From Xylanimonas cellulosilytica DSM 15894 (GTDB lineage: Bacteria > Actinomycetota > Actinomycetes > Actinomycetales > Cellulomonadaceae), in contig NC_013530.1 in NCBI RefSeq assembly GCF_000024965.1, positions 1,550,001 through 1,614,000 on the forward strand: a stretch of 64,000 bases of DNA. The letters run 5' to 3'. A program made the position numbers and the translations under genes. Within the stretch, counting starts at the first letter, position 1, and every line of letters starts with the position of its first letter. A model generated the notes under the pieces. The model worked only from the letters and a program-made list of their open reading frames with translations, was not told where the DNA came from and ran no database searches. Of this stretch, positions 8,159 to 17,200 are shown one piece after another.

Positions 8159-9133
8159 ATGGCCGACCCCTGGTCCGACGCCCTCGGCGACCTCGAGCTC
8201 ACCGGGGTCTTCTACGCGACCGCACGGATGACCGAGCCGTGGGGCATCGACCTGCCCGCCCTGCCGTGGACCGCGATGTTCCACCTGCTCACCGCCGGCC
8301 GCGCGGTGGTCTCGGTCGACGGGGACGTGCACGAGCTCGTCCCCGGCGAGCTGCTCCTCGTGCCGCACGGCACCGGACACCAGATCCTCTCCGCGCCCGA
8401 CGCCCCCGCGTCAGGGCTCTGGGGCATCGAGCGCGAGGTGGTCGGCGAACGCTACGAACGCCTGGTCGTCGACGGCGGTGGCGCCCCCGCCCGACTCGTC
8501 TGCGGGGCGGTCACCTTCGCCGACCCCGGCGTCGGGCGGCTCCTCGCGTCGCTCCCCGCCGTCGTCCGCGCCCACGGCGGCGAGACCGGGTCGTGGCTGC
8601 GCGCCGCCGTCGACGCCATCGCGCACGAGGCCGAGCACCCGCGTGGCGGCAGCGACGTCGTCACCGCACGCCTCGCCGACGTCATCCTGGTGCAGGCCGT
8701 GCGTGACTGGCTCGACGACGCCGAACCGCCGTCGGGCTGGCTCGCGGCGCTGCGCGACGACGTGCTGGGGCCGGTGCTCGCCGCCGTGCACACGGACCCC
8801 GCCCGCCCCTGGACGCTCGAGTCGCTCGCCGCGCTCGCGCACCTGTCCCGGTCCGCCTTCGCCGAACGGTTCGCCGCCGTCGTCGGAGAACCGCCCGCCG
8901 CCTACGTCGCCGGATGGCGGCTCGGCCTCGCCGCGCGGATGCTGTGCGAGCCCGGGGCCTCGGTCGCCGCGGTAGCAGAGCGCGTCGGGTACGACTCCGT
9001 GCCCGGGTTCCACCGGGCGTTCACGCGGCGGCACGGCATGACGCCCGGGGCGTGGCGGCGCACCGGAGGGGCCCGCACCCTGGCGGACGTCATCGACCCG
9101 CCCCCGGAAGTTCGCGAGAGAATCGCCCGGTGA
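8159..9133 (+). CDS. AraC family regulator with cupin sensor domain
   Basis: The product has 324 residues when started at the ATG beginning MADPWSDALGDLELTG. The N-terminal half is a cupin-type ligand domain (WTAMFHLLTAGRAVVSVDG, LVPHGTGHQI). The C-terminal half carries the two AraC helix-turn-helix motifs (SLAALAHLSRSAFAERF and VAAVAERVGYDSVPGFHRAF). Proteins of this layout often sit beside an oxidoreductase gene that they control, as here with the divergent NAD(P)-binding gene. An ATG at 8102 would add 19 residues of poor quality. The stop overlaps the GTG of the next gene (GTGA). Confidence 0.9.
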   Translation: MADPWSDALGDLELTGVFYATARMTEPWGIDLPALPWTAMFHLLTAGRAVVSVDGDVHELVPGELLLVPHGTGHQILSAPDAPASGLWGIEREVVGERYERLVVDGGGAPARLVCGAVTFADPGVGRLLASLPAVVRAHGGETGSWLRAAVDAIAHEAEHPRGGSDVVTARLADVILVQAVRDWLDDAEPPSGWLAALRDDVLGPVLAAVHTDPARPWTLESLAALAHLSRSAFAERFAAVVGEPPAAYVAGWRLGLAARMLCEPGASVAAVAERVGYDSVPGFHRAFTRRHGMTPGAWRRTGGARTLADVIDPPPEVRERIAR

Positions 9134-9960
9134 CCCAGCCCGACGTCGTCCGCATCATCGACCCCGCCGACCCGCGACTGACCGACTACACCGACCTCAA
9201 GGACGTCAAGCTGCGCGCCGTACGCGAGCCCGCCGAGGGCCTGTACATGGCCGAGTCCTCCACGGTCATCCGGCGGGCGCTCGCCGCCGGGCACCGGCCG
9301 CGGTCCCTGCTCATGGCCGACCGGTGGCTGGAGTCGATGGCCGACGTGATCGCCGACTGGCCCGGCGTGCCCGTGTTCGTGGGCTCCGAGGAGGTGCTCG
9401 AGCAGATCACCGGGTTCCACCTGCACCGCGGGGCGCTCGCGGCCATGCACCGGCCGGCGCTGATGCCCGTACGCGAGCTGGTCGCCTCCGCCCGCGGGGG
9501 AGCCGGCGCGCGACGGGTCGCCGTGCTGGAGGACGTCGTCGACCACACCAACGTCGGGGCCGCGTTCCGGTCGGCGGCCGCGCTCGGCGTCGACGCCGTG
9601 CTGGTGACCCCGCGCTGCGCCGACCCGCTGTACCGGCGCTCGGTGCGGGTGTCGATGGGCACCGTGTTCCAGGTGCCGTGGACGCGCCTGGAGACGTGGC
9701 CGGGCGGGCTCCGCGAGCTCCAGGACGACGGGTTCGTCGTCGTCGCGCTCGCGCTGTCCGACGACGCCGTGTCCCTCGACGAGCTGGCGGCGGACCCGCC
9801 CGAGAAGCTGGCCGTCGTGCTCGGCACCGAGGGCCACGGCATGACGGCGGCGGCCCTGGACGCCTGCGACGTCGTCGTGAAGATCCCGATGGCGGGCGGG
9901 GTGGACTCCCTCAACGTCGCGGCGGCGTCGGCGGTGGCGTTCTGGGCGACGCGCGCCTGA
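9130..9960 (+). CDS. TrmH/SpoU-family RNA 2'-O-methyltransferase
   Basis: This 276-residue protein has the SPOUT fold of RNA ribose methyltransferases. An N-terminal substrate-binding part (about 1-105) is followed by the catalytic domain with the three SpoU motifs: DHTNVGAAFRSAAALGVDAV (motif 1), AVVLGTEGHGM (motif 2) and IPMAGGVDSLNVAAASAV (motif 3). It transfers a methyl group from S-adenosylmethionine to a ribose 2'-OH in tRNA or rRNA; the target is not evident. Translational coupling to the AraC gene by a GTGA overlap is probably incidental. The next gene has its own iron-controlled promoter. Confidence 0.92.
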   Translation: MTQPDVVRIIDPADPRLTDYTDLKDVKLRAVREPAEGLYMAESSTVIRRALAAGHRPRSLLMADRWLESMADVIADWPGVPVFVGSEEVLEQITGFHLHRGALAAMHRPALMPVRELVASARGGAGARRVAVLEDVVDHTNVGAAFRSAAALGVDAVLVTPRCADPLYRRSVRVSMGTVFQVPWTRLETWPGGLRELQDDGFVVVALALSDDAVSLDELAADPPEKLAVVLGTEGHGMTAAALDACDVVVKIPMAGGVDSLNVAAASAVAFWATRA

Positions 9961-10015
9961 CGGGCGGGGGCGGCCGAGCGGATGTGACGTAGATCGCACT
10001 CGACCTGACGATCCG

Positions 10016-10034
10016 TGAGGTTAGGCTTACCTCT
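10016..10034 (+). promoter_or_regulatory. IdeR/DtxR-type iron box with embedded -10
   Basis: The 19 bases TGAGGTTAGGCTTACCTCT match 15 of 19 positions of the IdeR consensus TTAGGTTAGGCTAACCTAA. The TAGGCT at 10022-10027 inside it also serves as a -10 element eight bases before the GTG at 10036. Iron-loaded repressor would therefore cover the promoter. Confidence 0.8.
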
Positions 10035-10035
10035 C

Positions 10036-10983
10036 GTGACGGAGACTCTCGAAGCGCCCGCAACCACCGAGGTGCAGCCCTGGCGCATGTTCGACGTCGA
10101 GGTCAAGCGCGTCGTACGACTGTGTCCCTCGTTCGTGCGGGTCACGTTCACCGGCCCGGACCTGCACCTGTTCGCGGACAACGGCCGTGACCAGCGCATC
10201 AAGCTCCTGCTGCCCGCGCCCTGTGGCGGCTGGGAGTACCTCGACCGGCAGAACGCCGACTGGTACACCGCCTGGCGCGAGCTGCCCGAGGAGCGCCGCA
10301 ACCCGCTGCGCACCTACACCGTGCGTACCGTGCGGCAGAACCTGGGCGAGGTCGACGTCGACCTGGTGCTGCACGGCGACACCGGCCCCGCCACCCGGTG
10401 GGCCAACGGCGCCCGCCCCGGCACGCCGCTCGTCATCATCGGCCCTGACGCGCGCTACGACGGCCCGCACGGCGGGCTCGGCTTCGCCCCGCCCGAGGGC
10501 ACCAGCGCGGTGCTGCTCGCGGGCGACGAGACGGCCGTGCCCGCGATCGCCGCGATCTGCGAGTCGCTGCCCGAGGACTACGTCGGCGAGGTGCTGCTCG
10601 AGGTGCCGCACCGCGAGGACCGCTGGACGCTCAAGGCGCCCGTCGGTGTGCGCGTGCAGTGGCTCGGTCGCGAAGACCTGCCGCACGGCGCGCTGCTGAC
10701 GCCGGCCGTCGAGGCCGCCACCGATCGGCTGCTGGGCCGGGTCGCGCCGCCGTCGTCGGGCACCGATCTCGAGGACGTCGACGTCGACCACGACCTGCTG
10801 TGGGAGGTGCCGATCGACGACGCCGGGCGGGCGCTCGCGCATGACGCCCGGCTGTACGCGTGGCTCGCCGGCGAGGCCGGGGTCATCAAAGGGCTGCGCC
10901 GCTTCCTCGTCGCCGAGCGCGGCGTGGACCGCAAGGCCGTGGCCTTCATGGGCTACTGGCGCCGCGGCCGTTCGGAGTGCTGA
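10036..10983 (+). CDS. Siderophore-interacting protein (FAD-dependent ferric-siderophore reductase)
   Basis: The protein has 315 residues. The N-terminal FAD-binding beta barrel (about 10-145) has [11 protein letters not shown] and the FAD motif RTYTVRT. The C-terminal NAD(P)H-type domain has [17 protein letters not shown] and ends with the family sequence [15 protein letters not shown]. Such proteins (ViuB/SIP) reduce Fe(III)-siderophore in the cytoplasm to release Fe(II). There is a hydrophilic insertion near residues 230-260. The GTG at 10036 is preferred because the iron box and -10 end just before it; an in-frame GTG at 10015 lies inside the box. A second SIP lies at 26512. Confidence 0.93.
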   Translation: MTETLEAPATTEVQPWRMFDVEVKRVVRLCPSFVRVTFTGPDLHLFADNGRDQRIKLLLPAPCGGWEYLDRQNADWYTAWRELPEERRNPLRTYTVRTVRQNLGEVDVDLVLHGDTGPATRWANGARPGTPLVIIGPDARYDGPHGGLGFAPPEGTSAVLLAGDETAVPAIAAICESLPEDYVGEVLLEVPHREDRWTLKAPVGVRVQWLGREDLPHGALLTPAVEAATDRLLGRVAPPSSGTDLEDVDVDHDLLWEVPIDDAGRALAHDARLYAWLAGEAGVIKGLRRFLVAERGVDRKAVAFMGYWRRGRSEC

Positions 10984-11007
10984 ACCGCCCCGTGTGACGG
11001 TCGATGC

Positions 11008-11574
11008 TCAACGGTCGATGCCGAGTCCCTCGACCACCTCGACGCCCGGCGCCGCGCACAGCAGCCCGCCGGTCATGAGCACCTTGGAGTGCCGCACGCC
11101 GGAACCCTGGAGCGCCAGCGCGCCCGGCTCCGCGAAGCGCGCGTCCACCAGCACCCGCCATCCGGCGGGCAGGCCCAGCGGGCCGATGCCGCCGTACTCC
11201 TGACCCGACTCAGCGACCGCTCGGTCGCGCGTCATGAACGACGCCTTGCGCACGTCGAGCAGCTTGCGCACGCGCGTGTTGACGTCGGCGAAGGTCGTCG
11301 CCGGGACCACGCACGCCGCGACCCGCTCCACCTCGCCGCGCCGCCCCGCGACCAGCACGCAGTTGGCGCTCGCCTCGGGCGGCAGGCCGTGGACGTCGTT
11401 GAGCGTGGCGGTGTCGGCATGGTCCGGGTCGATGCGTGCGACGGCGATGCCGCTCGCCACGCGGTCGTCGAGCTCGGCCCAGGCGCGCAGCGCGGACAGG
11501 GCGGACGGGGCGAGCAGGTCGGGGTGGTCGAGAGCGGGCGCCCACGTCAGGGCGCCGAGAACGGGGAGCGTCAT
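11008..11574 (-). CDS. YbaK/aminoacyl-tRNA deacylase family protein
   Basis: This 188-residue protein resembles the YbaK/ProX editing domain, which hydrolyses mischarged aminoacyl-tRNAs such as Cys- or Ala-tRNA(Pro) in trans. The visible core is NCVLVAGRRGEVERVAACVVPATTFADVNTRVRKLL, then RKASFMTRDRAVAESGQEYGGIGPLGLP, in which the GGIGPLGLP loop is family-typical. The ATG at 11574 starts MTLPVLGALTW. An upstream in-frame ATG at 11634 is possible but adds a Pro-rich, poorly conserved segment. The gene converges on the SIP gene with only 24 bases between the stops. Confidence 0.85.
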   Translation of the reverse strand: MTLPVLGALTWAPALDHPDLLAPSALSALRAWAELDDRVASGIAVARIDPDHADTATLNDVHGLPPEASANCVLVAGRRGEVERVAACVVPATTFADVNTRVRKLLDVRKASFMTRDRAVAESGQEYGGIGPLGLPAGWRVLVDARFAEPGALALQGSGVRHSKVLMTGGLLCAAPGVEVVEGLGIDR

Positions 11575-11639
11575 CGCTGGTAGGTCCTGAGGCTCATGGG
11601 GCCATCGTGCCCCCGGTGCGGGGGCGGACGCCATCGTGG

Positions 11640-11681
11640 TTGACACTCCCGTGCGGACGGGTTTCACTAGAACAGGTGTTC
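11640..11681 (+). promoter_or_regulatory. SOS-regulated promoter of the mutasome operon with LexA box
   Basis: TTGACA (11640-11645) and TTCACT (11663-11668) are 17 bases apart. Directly downstream, GAACAGGTGTTC (11670-11681) fits the Gram-positive LexA box GAAC-N4-GTTC. A LexA dimer here would overlap the transcription start and repress imuA'-imuB-dnaE2 until DNA damage. Confidence 0.8.
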
Positions 11682-11734
11682 GAACTCTCGGGCGCCTGAG
11701 CACCAGCGCCGCCCGCGGGGGAAGGGGGTTCCCC

Positions 11735-12637
11735 ATGACCGTCGTCGTCACCGACGATCAGGCCCTTCCCGGGGAAGCCGCGGGCGGTGCGGGCGCTGCC
11801 CGCAGAACGCCTGCCCGTCCTGCGGGCGACCGGCGGGCGCACGCTCTGGCCGCGCTCGCGGCGGCCGAGCTGCGCACCGGGGTCCGGCAGGCCCTGGTGC
11901 GCCCACCCCGTGAGCTCCATGAACCCCGCGAGCCCTGTGATCCTGGTGGGTTGTCAGGTGCACGGCGCGCTCTGGGCCCCCATGTCCCTGACATCGCGGA
12001 TCGTCTGCCCGTGCACCCCGCCCTCGCCGGGCTGCTGCCGGGCGGCGGGCTGCCCGTGGGGGGCACGGTCGTCGTCCAGGGGTCGACGTCGCTGCTGCTG
12101 GGGCTGCTGGCCGTCGCCTCGGCGGACGGGGCGTGGGTGGCGTTCGTCGGCGCGCCCGCGATCGGTCTGGCCGCCGCCGCCGACGCCGGGCTGCGTCTCG
12201 AGCGGGTCGCCGTCGTCCCCACCCCCGGCGCCGATGCGCCCGCCGCCGTCGCCGCGCTGCTCGACGGTGTCGACGTCGTCGTGCTCGGTCCCGCCGTCGC
12301 CCTGCTCGGCGCCGACCGGCGCCGGCTCGCCGCACGGGCCCGTGAGCGTGGCGCGGTGCTCATGACGACGACGCCGTGGCCCGGCGCGCACGTGACCCTC
12401 GACGTGCGCGGCGGGTCCTGGTGGGGCGTCGAGCGGGGGGCGGGCTGGCTGCGCCGCCGGGTGCTGCGCGTGCGGCGGACCGGGCGCGGGGCGGCGGCGC
12501 AGCCGCTGGAGCTGACGGTAGAGGTGCCGGTGGCGCCTGCCCCGGGCGAGCGCACCCCGGTGGTCGAGCCTGCCGAGACCACCCCGCAGGGCGTCGGCTC
12601 GACCACCGGGAGCCCTGGGCTGCGGGTGGTCGCATGA
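11735..12637 (+). CDS. ImuA'-like RecA-related mutasome protein
   Basis: The 300-residue protein stands first in an imuA'-imuB-dnaE2 operon. It is a RecA-like core in which the ATP-binding loop is degenerate (VVVQGSTSLLLG instead of GxxGxGKT), as known for actinobacterial ImuA'. ImuA' helps recruit the mutasome to damaged DNA. The ATG at 11735 is preceded by GAAGGGGG at good spacing and lies about 55 bases downstream of the LexA box. The C-terminal tail beyond about residue 270 (PVVEPAETTPQGVGSTTG) is encoded by a dispersed palindromic repeat. The stop overlaps the next ATG as ATGA. Confidence 0.82.
   Translation: MTVVVTDDQALPGEAAGGAGAARRTPARPAGDRRAHALAALAAAELRTGVRQALVRPPRELHEPREPCDPGGLSGARRALGPHVPDIADRLPVHPALAGLLPGGGLPVGGTVVVQGSTSLLLGLLAVASADGAWVAFVGAPAIGLAAAADAGLRLERVAVVPTPGADAPAAVAALLDGVDVVVLGPAVALLGADRRRLAARARERGAVLMTTTPWPGAHVTLDVRGGSWWGVERGAGWLRRRVLRVRRTGRGAAAQPLELTVEVPVAPAPGERTPVVEPAETTPQGVGSTTGSPGLRVVA
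12559..12610 (+). repeat. Dispersed palindromic repeat, copy B, inside the imuA' coding end
   Basis: A full copy (12559-12583, arms GGTGGT and ACCACC around GAGCCTGCCGA) is followed by a half copy in the opposite direction (GGCTCGACCACC, 12597-12608). The insertion stays in frame and supplies about the last 15-25 residues of the ImuA' protein. Confidence 0.7.
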
Positions 12638-14283
12638 CGCCCCCGACGCGTACCGGCGTCCTGTGGGTGGCCGACTGGCCGGTGGTCGCCGCGATGGCCG
12701 TCGCGGGGGTGGACGCGCACGTGCCCGCCGCGGTGCTCGCGCACCAGGGCGTGGTGGCGGCGTCGGCGGTCGCACGCTCGGCGGGGGTGCGCCGCGGCAT
12801 GCGGCGCCGGGTCGCGCAGGAGCGCTGCCCCGAGCTGGTGCTGCTGGCCGCCGACGACGCGCGCGACGCCCGCGAGTTCGAGCCGGTGGCGGTGGCGGCC
12901 GAGACCGTCGTCGCGGGTGTCGAGGTCGCCCGACCGGGGCTCCTGCTGCTGCCCGCCGACGGCGCCGCGCGCTACCACGGCACCGAGGCGGCGTTGGCGC
13001 AGGCCCTGGTCGAGGCCGTCGCTGGGGCGGGCTTCGAGCCGCAGGTGGGGGTGGCGGACGGCATCCTCGCCGCGGTGCTCGCGGCACGCGAGGACGCCGT
13101 CGTGCCGCCCGGCGGGTCGCGTGCGTTCCTCGCCCCACGACGAGCCGCGGACCTGCTGCACGCCGTCACGGACCCGGGCAGCCTCGCGGCGGTGCGGGCC
13201 GCCGTCGACCTGTGGTGGCGGCTGGGCGTGCGCACCCTCGGCGACCTGGCCGCGCTGCCGGAGGTCGCGGTGCTCGGCCGGTTCGGTGACCTGGGCGCGT
13301 GGGCGCAGCGGCTCGCGCGCGGCGAGGACCTGCGCCCGCCCGCGCGCCGCCGCCCCGAGGAGGACCTCGCCGTCGGCGCGGACCTGGACCCGCCCGCGCT
13401 GCGCGTCGACGTGGCCGCCTTCGCCGCCCGCCGCCTCGCGGAGGAGCTGCACGCCCTGCTGTCGAGGCGAGGGCTGGCGTGCGGCCGCCTGCGCATCACC
13501 GCCCGCACCGAGGAGGCGGAGCTGGAGCGCGTCTGGCGCGTGGACGACGCCGCAGCCGGCGGGCTGTCCGCCGCACGCATCACCGACCGGGTGCGCTGGC
13601 AGCTCGAGGGCTGGCTGACGGCGTCGGCGCTACGAGGGCGACGTGGCGGACCGGGGGAGGGCGATGCCGAGCCCGCACCGGTCACGCACCTGGCACTCAC
13701 CGCCGAAGAGGTCGTACCCGCGGGCACCCACCAGCCGAGCCTGTGGGGTGCCGATGCCGGTGGCGACACGCGCGCCCGCCGCGCGCTGGGCCGCGTGCAG
13801 GGCCTGCTGGGCGGCGACGCCGTGCTCACGGCGGCGCTCCAGGGCGGACGAGACCCGCGCGACCGTGTCCACCTGGCCCCCCTCGGCGAGCACGTGCCGC
13901 GCCTGCGGGATCCCGGCCTGCCGTGGCCGGGTTCCCTGCCACCGCCCGCCCCGGCAACTCTGCTGCCGGAACCTCAGCCGGTGCGGCTCCTGACCGGCGA
14001 CGGCGCGGACGTCACGGTGGACGCCCGCCTCGCCGTGGCAGCGCCGCCCGCAACGGTGCAGGAACCACCTGCCACGGGAACCCACCCGGCCGCGGTGCAC
14101 GCCGTCATGGGATGGGCCGGGCCGTGGCCGTTCGACGAGAGGTGGTGGGATCCTGCCGGTGCCCGGCGACGGGTGCTGCTCCAGGTGCTGCTCGACGACG
14201 GTCGAGGGCTGCTGCTCGCCTCCGGGGTGGGCAGCGGCGTCGGAAGCGATCCTGGCTGGTTCGTGGAGGCGGTCTATGACTGA
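12634..14283 (+). CDS. imuB: ImuB, non-catalytic Y-family polymerase-like mutasome hub
   Basis: This 549-residue protein has the Y-family polymerase fold. The N-terminal position that normally carries the metal-binding D-x-D of active polymerases reads VLWVADWPVVAAMA, and the later acidic SDE-type motif is not visible. This agrees with ImuB, which lacks polymerase activity. The segment QPSLWG (about residue 370) resembles a beta-clamp binding motif. In mycobacteria ImuB bridges the clamp, ImuA' and DnaE2 during translesion synthesis. It overlaps imuA' by four bases and dnaE2 by eight bases, so the three products are probably made together under SOS control. Confidence 0.88.
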   Translation: MTPPTRTGVLWVADWPVVAAMAVAGVDAHVPAAVLAHQGVVAASAVARSAGVRRGMRRRVAQERCPELVLLAADDARDAREFEPVAVAAETVVAGVEVARPGLLLLPADGAARYHGTEAALAQALVEAVAGAGFEPQVGVADGILAAVLAAREDAVVPPGGSRAFLAPRRAADLLHAVTDPGSLAAVRAAVDLWWRLGVRTLGDLAALPEVAVLGRFGDLGAWAQRLARGEDLRPPARRRPEEDLAVGADLDPPALRVDVAAFAARRLAEELHALLSRRGLACGRLRITARTEEAELERVWRVDDAAAGGLSAARITDRVRWQLEGWLTASALRGRRGGPGEGDAEPAPVTHLALTAEEVVPAGTHQPSLWGADAGGDTRARRALGRVQGLLGGDAVLTAALQGGRDPRDRVHLAPLGEHVPRLRDPGLPWPGSLPPPAPATLLPEPQPVRLLTGDGADVTVDARLAVAAPPATVQEPPATGTHPAAVHAVMGWAGPWPFDERWWDPAGARRRVLLQVLLDDGRGLLLASGVGSGVGSDPGWFVEAVYD

Positions 14284-17200
14284 CCCGAGCCCGCGCTACG
14301 CCGAGCTGCACGCCCACTCCTCCTTCAGCTTCCTCGACGGCGCCTCGCACCCCGAGGAGCTCGCCGCCGAGGCCGCACGCCTGGGGCTGAGCGCCCTCGC
14401 CGTCACCGACCACGACGGGCTCTACGGCGTCGTGCGGCACTCGCAGACCGCAGCCTCTGTCAGGCTGCGCACGGTGTTCGGCGCGGAGCTGCACCTGCCC
14501 GTGCCACCGGGGCCGGGCGTCGGCCCTCGCCCGGTGCTCGACCCGCCCACCGGCATCCCCGACCCGCGCGCCGAGCACCTGCTGGTCCTCGCCCGCGGCG
14601 CGGACGGCTACGCCCGCCTCTCGTCCGCGATCGCCGCAGCGCACCTGGAGGCCGGGGTCAAGGGCAAGGCCACCTACCACCCGGAGCGGCTGGGGGAGCA
14701 GGCCGCAGGCGAGTGGCTGGTGCTCACCGGCTGCCGCAAGGGCAGCGTCCGCCGCGCGCTGGCCGCCGAGGGAACCGGGGGAGCCCGCCGCGAGCTCGAC
14801 CGGCTCGTCGCCCTGTTCGGCCACGAGAACGTCGCCGTCGAGATCACCGCCACCGGCGACCCCCGCGACGCCGACCTGCACGACGCTCTCGCCACCCTGG
14901 CCCACGACGCCCGCCTGCCGCTGGTCGCCACCACCAACGCCCACTACGCCCGCCCCCGCGACGCGCACCTCGCCCAGGCCCTCGCCGCCGTCCGCGCCAC
15001 CAGCTCCCTGGAGCAGATGGACGGCTGGCTGCCCGGCGCCCCTACCGCACATCTGCGCTCCGGCGCCGAGATGGCCCGCCTGCACCACCGCCACCCGCAC
15101 TCCGTGCCGACGGCGGCGGCGCTCGCGGACGAGTGCGCGTTCGACCTGCGCCTGGTCGCCCCCGGCCTGCCCCCGTACCCCGTGCCGGAGGGCCACGACG
15201 AGGCGTCCTGGCTGCGTGAGCTGGTGTACCGCGGCGCCACCGACCGCTACGGTCCCCGTCACGCCGAACGGATCGCGGGGGCCTGGGCGCAGCTCGACCA
15301 CGAGCTCGCGGTCATCGAGGGCCTGGACTTCCCGGGCTACTTCCTCGTGGTCTACGACCTGGTCGAGTTCTGCCGCGTCCACGGCATCCTCGCCCAGGGT
15401 CGGGGGAGCGCCGCCAACTCGGCGGTCTGCTACGCGCTCGGCATCACCGCCGTCGACGCCGTCAAGAACCGCCTGCTGTTCGAGCGCTTCCTCGCCCCGG
15501 AGCGTGACGGCCCGCCCGACATCGACATCGACATCGAGTCGGTGCGCCGCGAGGAGGTCATCCAGCACGTCTACACGAAGTTCGGCCGCTCGCACGCGGC
15601 CCAGGTCGCGAACGTCATCTCGTACCGGCCGCGCTCCGCGGTCCGGGACGCCGCCCGCGCGCTGGGGTACGACGTCGGACAGCAGGACGCGTGGTCGAAG
15701 TCGATCGAGCGGTGGGGCTCCCTGCGGGACACCCCGAAGGTCGCGCCCGCCGTCGAGACCCGGGCGGCGGTCAAGGACGCGCGGGGTGCCGCCGTCTGGG
15801 GCAACCGGGACCGCGACTGGACCCCGAGCCTCGGCTACGCCCCGCCCCGGGTGGTGGACCCGCTCGCGCACGACGACGCCGACCGCCCCGCCCGCCCTGC
15901 CGACCTCGAGCGCGAGGTAGTACGGCGTACTACCTCGCGGGGTGGGGGCGAAGGGCTCTACCTCGGCTCCGGCAGCGGGTCCCCGGAGCGGTCCGACGAC
16001 GCCCACGACGTCGTGCCCGCCCACGCACCGCCGTCGGCGGCGGACGAGGGCACCATCCCCGAGCAGGTCATCGACCTGGCCGAACGCTTCCTGCGCCTGC
16101 CGCGGCACCTGGGCATCCACTCGGGCGGCATGGTCATGTGCGACCGTCCCGTCATCGAGGTGTGCCCCGTGGAGTGGGCCCGCATGGAGGGGCGCACCGT
16201 GCTCCAGTGGGACAAGGAAGACTGTGCGGACGCCGGCCTGGTCAAGTTCGACCTGCTGGGCCTCGGCATGCTCACCGCGATCCGGTACGCCTTCGAGGGC
16301 ATCGAGGCCCGCACCGGGGAGCGCCTGCAGCTCCACCACCTGCCCGAGGACGACCCGGCCGTCTACGACCTGCTGTGCGCCGCGGACACGGTGGGCGTGT
16401 TCCAGGTGGAGTCGCGCGCCCAGATGGCCACGCTGCCGCGACTGCGACCGAGGAACTTCTACGACATCGTCGTCGAGGTCGCACTCATCCGTCCCGGCCC
16501 GATCCAGGGCAACAGCGTCAACCCCTTCATCGAGCGCCGGAACAAGAGGCAGAAGGTCACGTACCCGCACCCGCTGCTGGAGAAGTCCCTGAGCCGGACC
16601 CTGGGCGTGCCGCTGTTCCAGGAGCAGCTCATGCAGATGGCGATCGACGTCGCCGGGTTCAGCCCCGCCGAGTCGGACCGGCTACGGCGGGCCATGGGCT
16701 CCAAACGCTCCCTGGAGAGGATGGAGGCGCTGCGGGGCCGCCTGATGGAGGGGATGACGAAGAACGGCGTCCCGCCGGACGTGCAGGAGGAGATCTACGG
16801 GAAGCTCAAGGCGTTCGCCGACTTCGGCTTCCCGGAGTCGCACGCGTACTCGTTCGCGTTCCTGGTCTACGCCTCGTCCTGGCTCAAGGTGCATCACCCC
16901 GCAGCGTTCTACGCGGGGCTGCTGGCGGCCCAGCCGATGGGGTTCTACTCACCGCAGTCGCTCGTGGCGGATGCGCGCCGTCACGGCGTCACGGTGCTGC
17001 GCCCGGACCTGGGCGCGTCGGCGGCGCTCGCCTGCGTCGAACGCCTGCCCGACGACGCACCGCTCGAACCGGAGCGCATCCCGCTCCCGCGCAGCCCCGA
17101 CCCGCGCTTCGGCCCGGACCCCGACCTGCGGCTGGCGGTCCGGCAGGGCCTCGCGGAGGTCCGCTCGATCGGCACGGACCTCGCCGAGTCGATCGTCGCG

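Noticed and set aside
10015-10035. GTG at 10015 as start of the first SIP gene
   Set aside because: It lies at the edge of the iron box, upstream of the -10 element, so it would not be in the message.
14105-16570. Minus-strand frame of over 800 codons across dnaE2
   Set aside because: Same effect; no ribosome-binding site, no motif, and it mirrors the conserved polymerase sequence.
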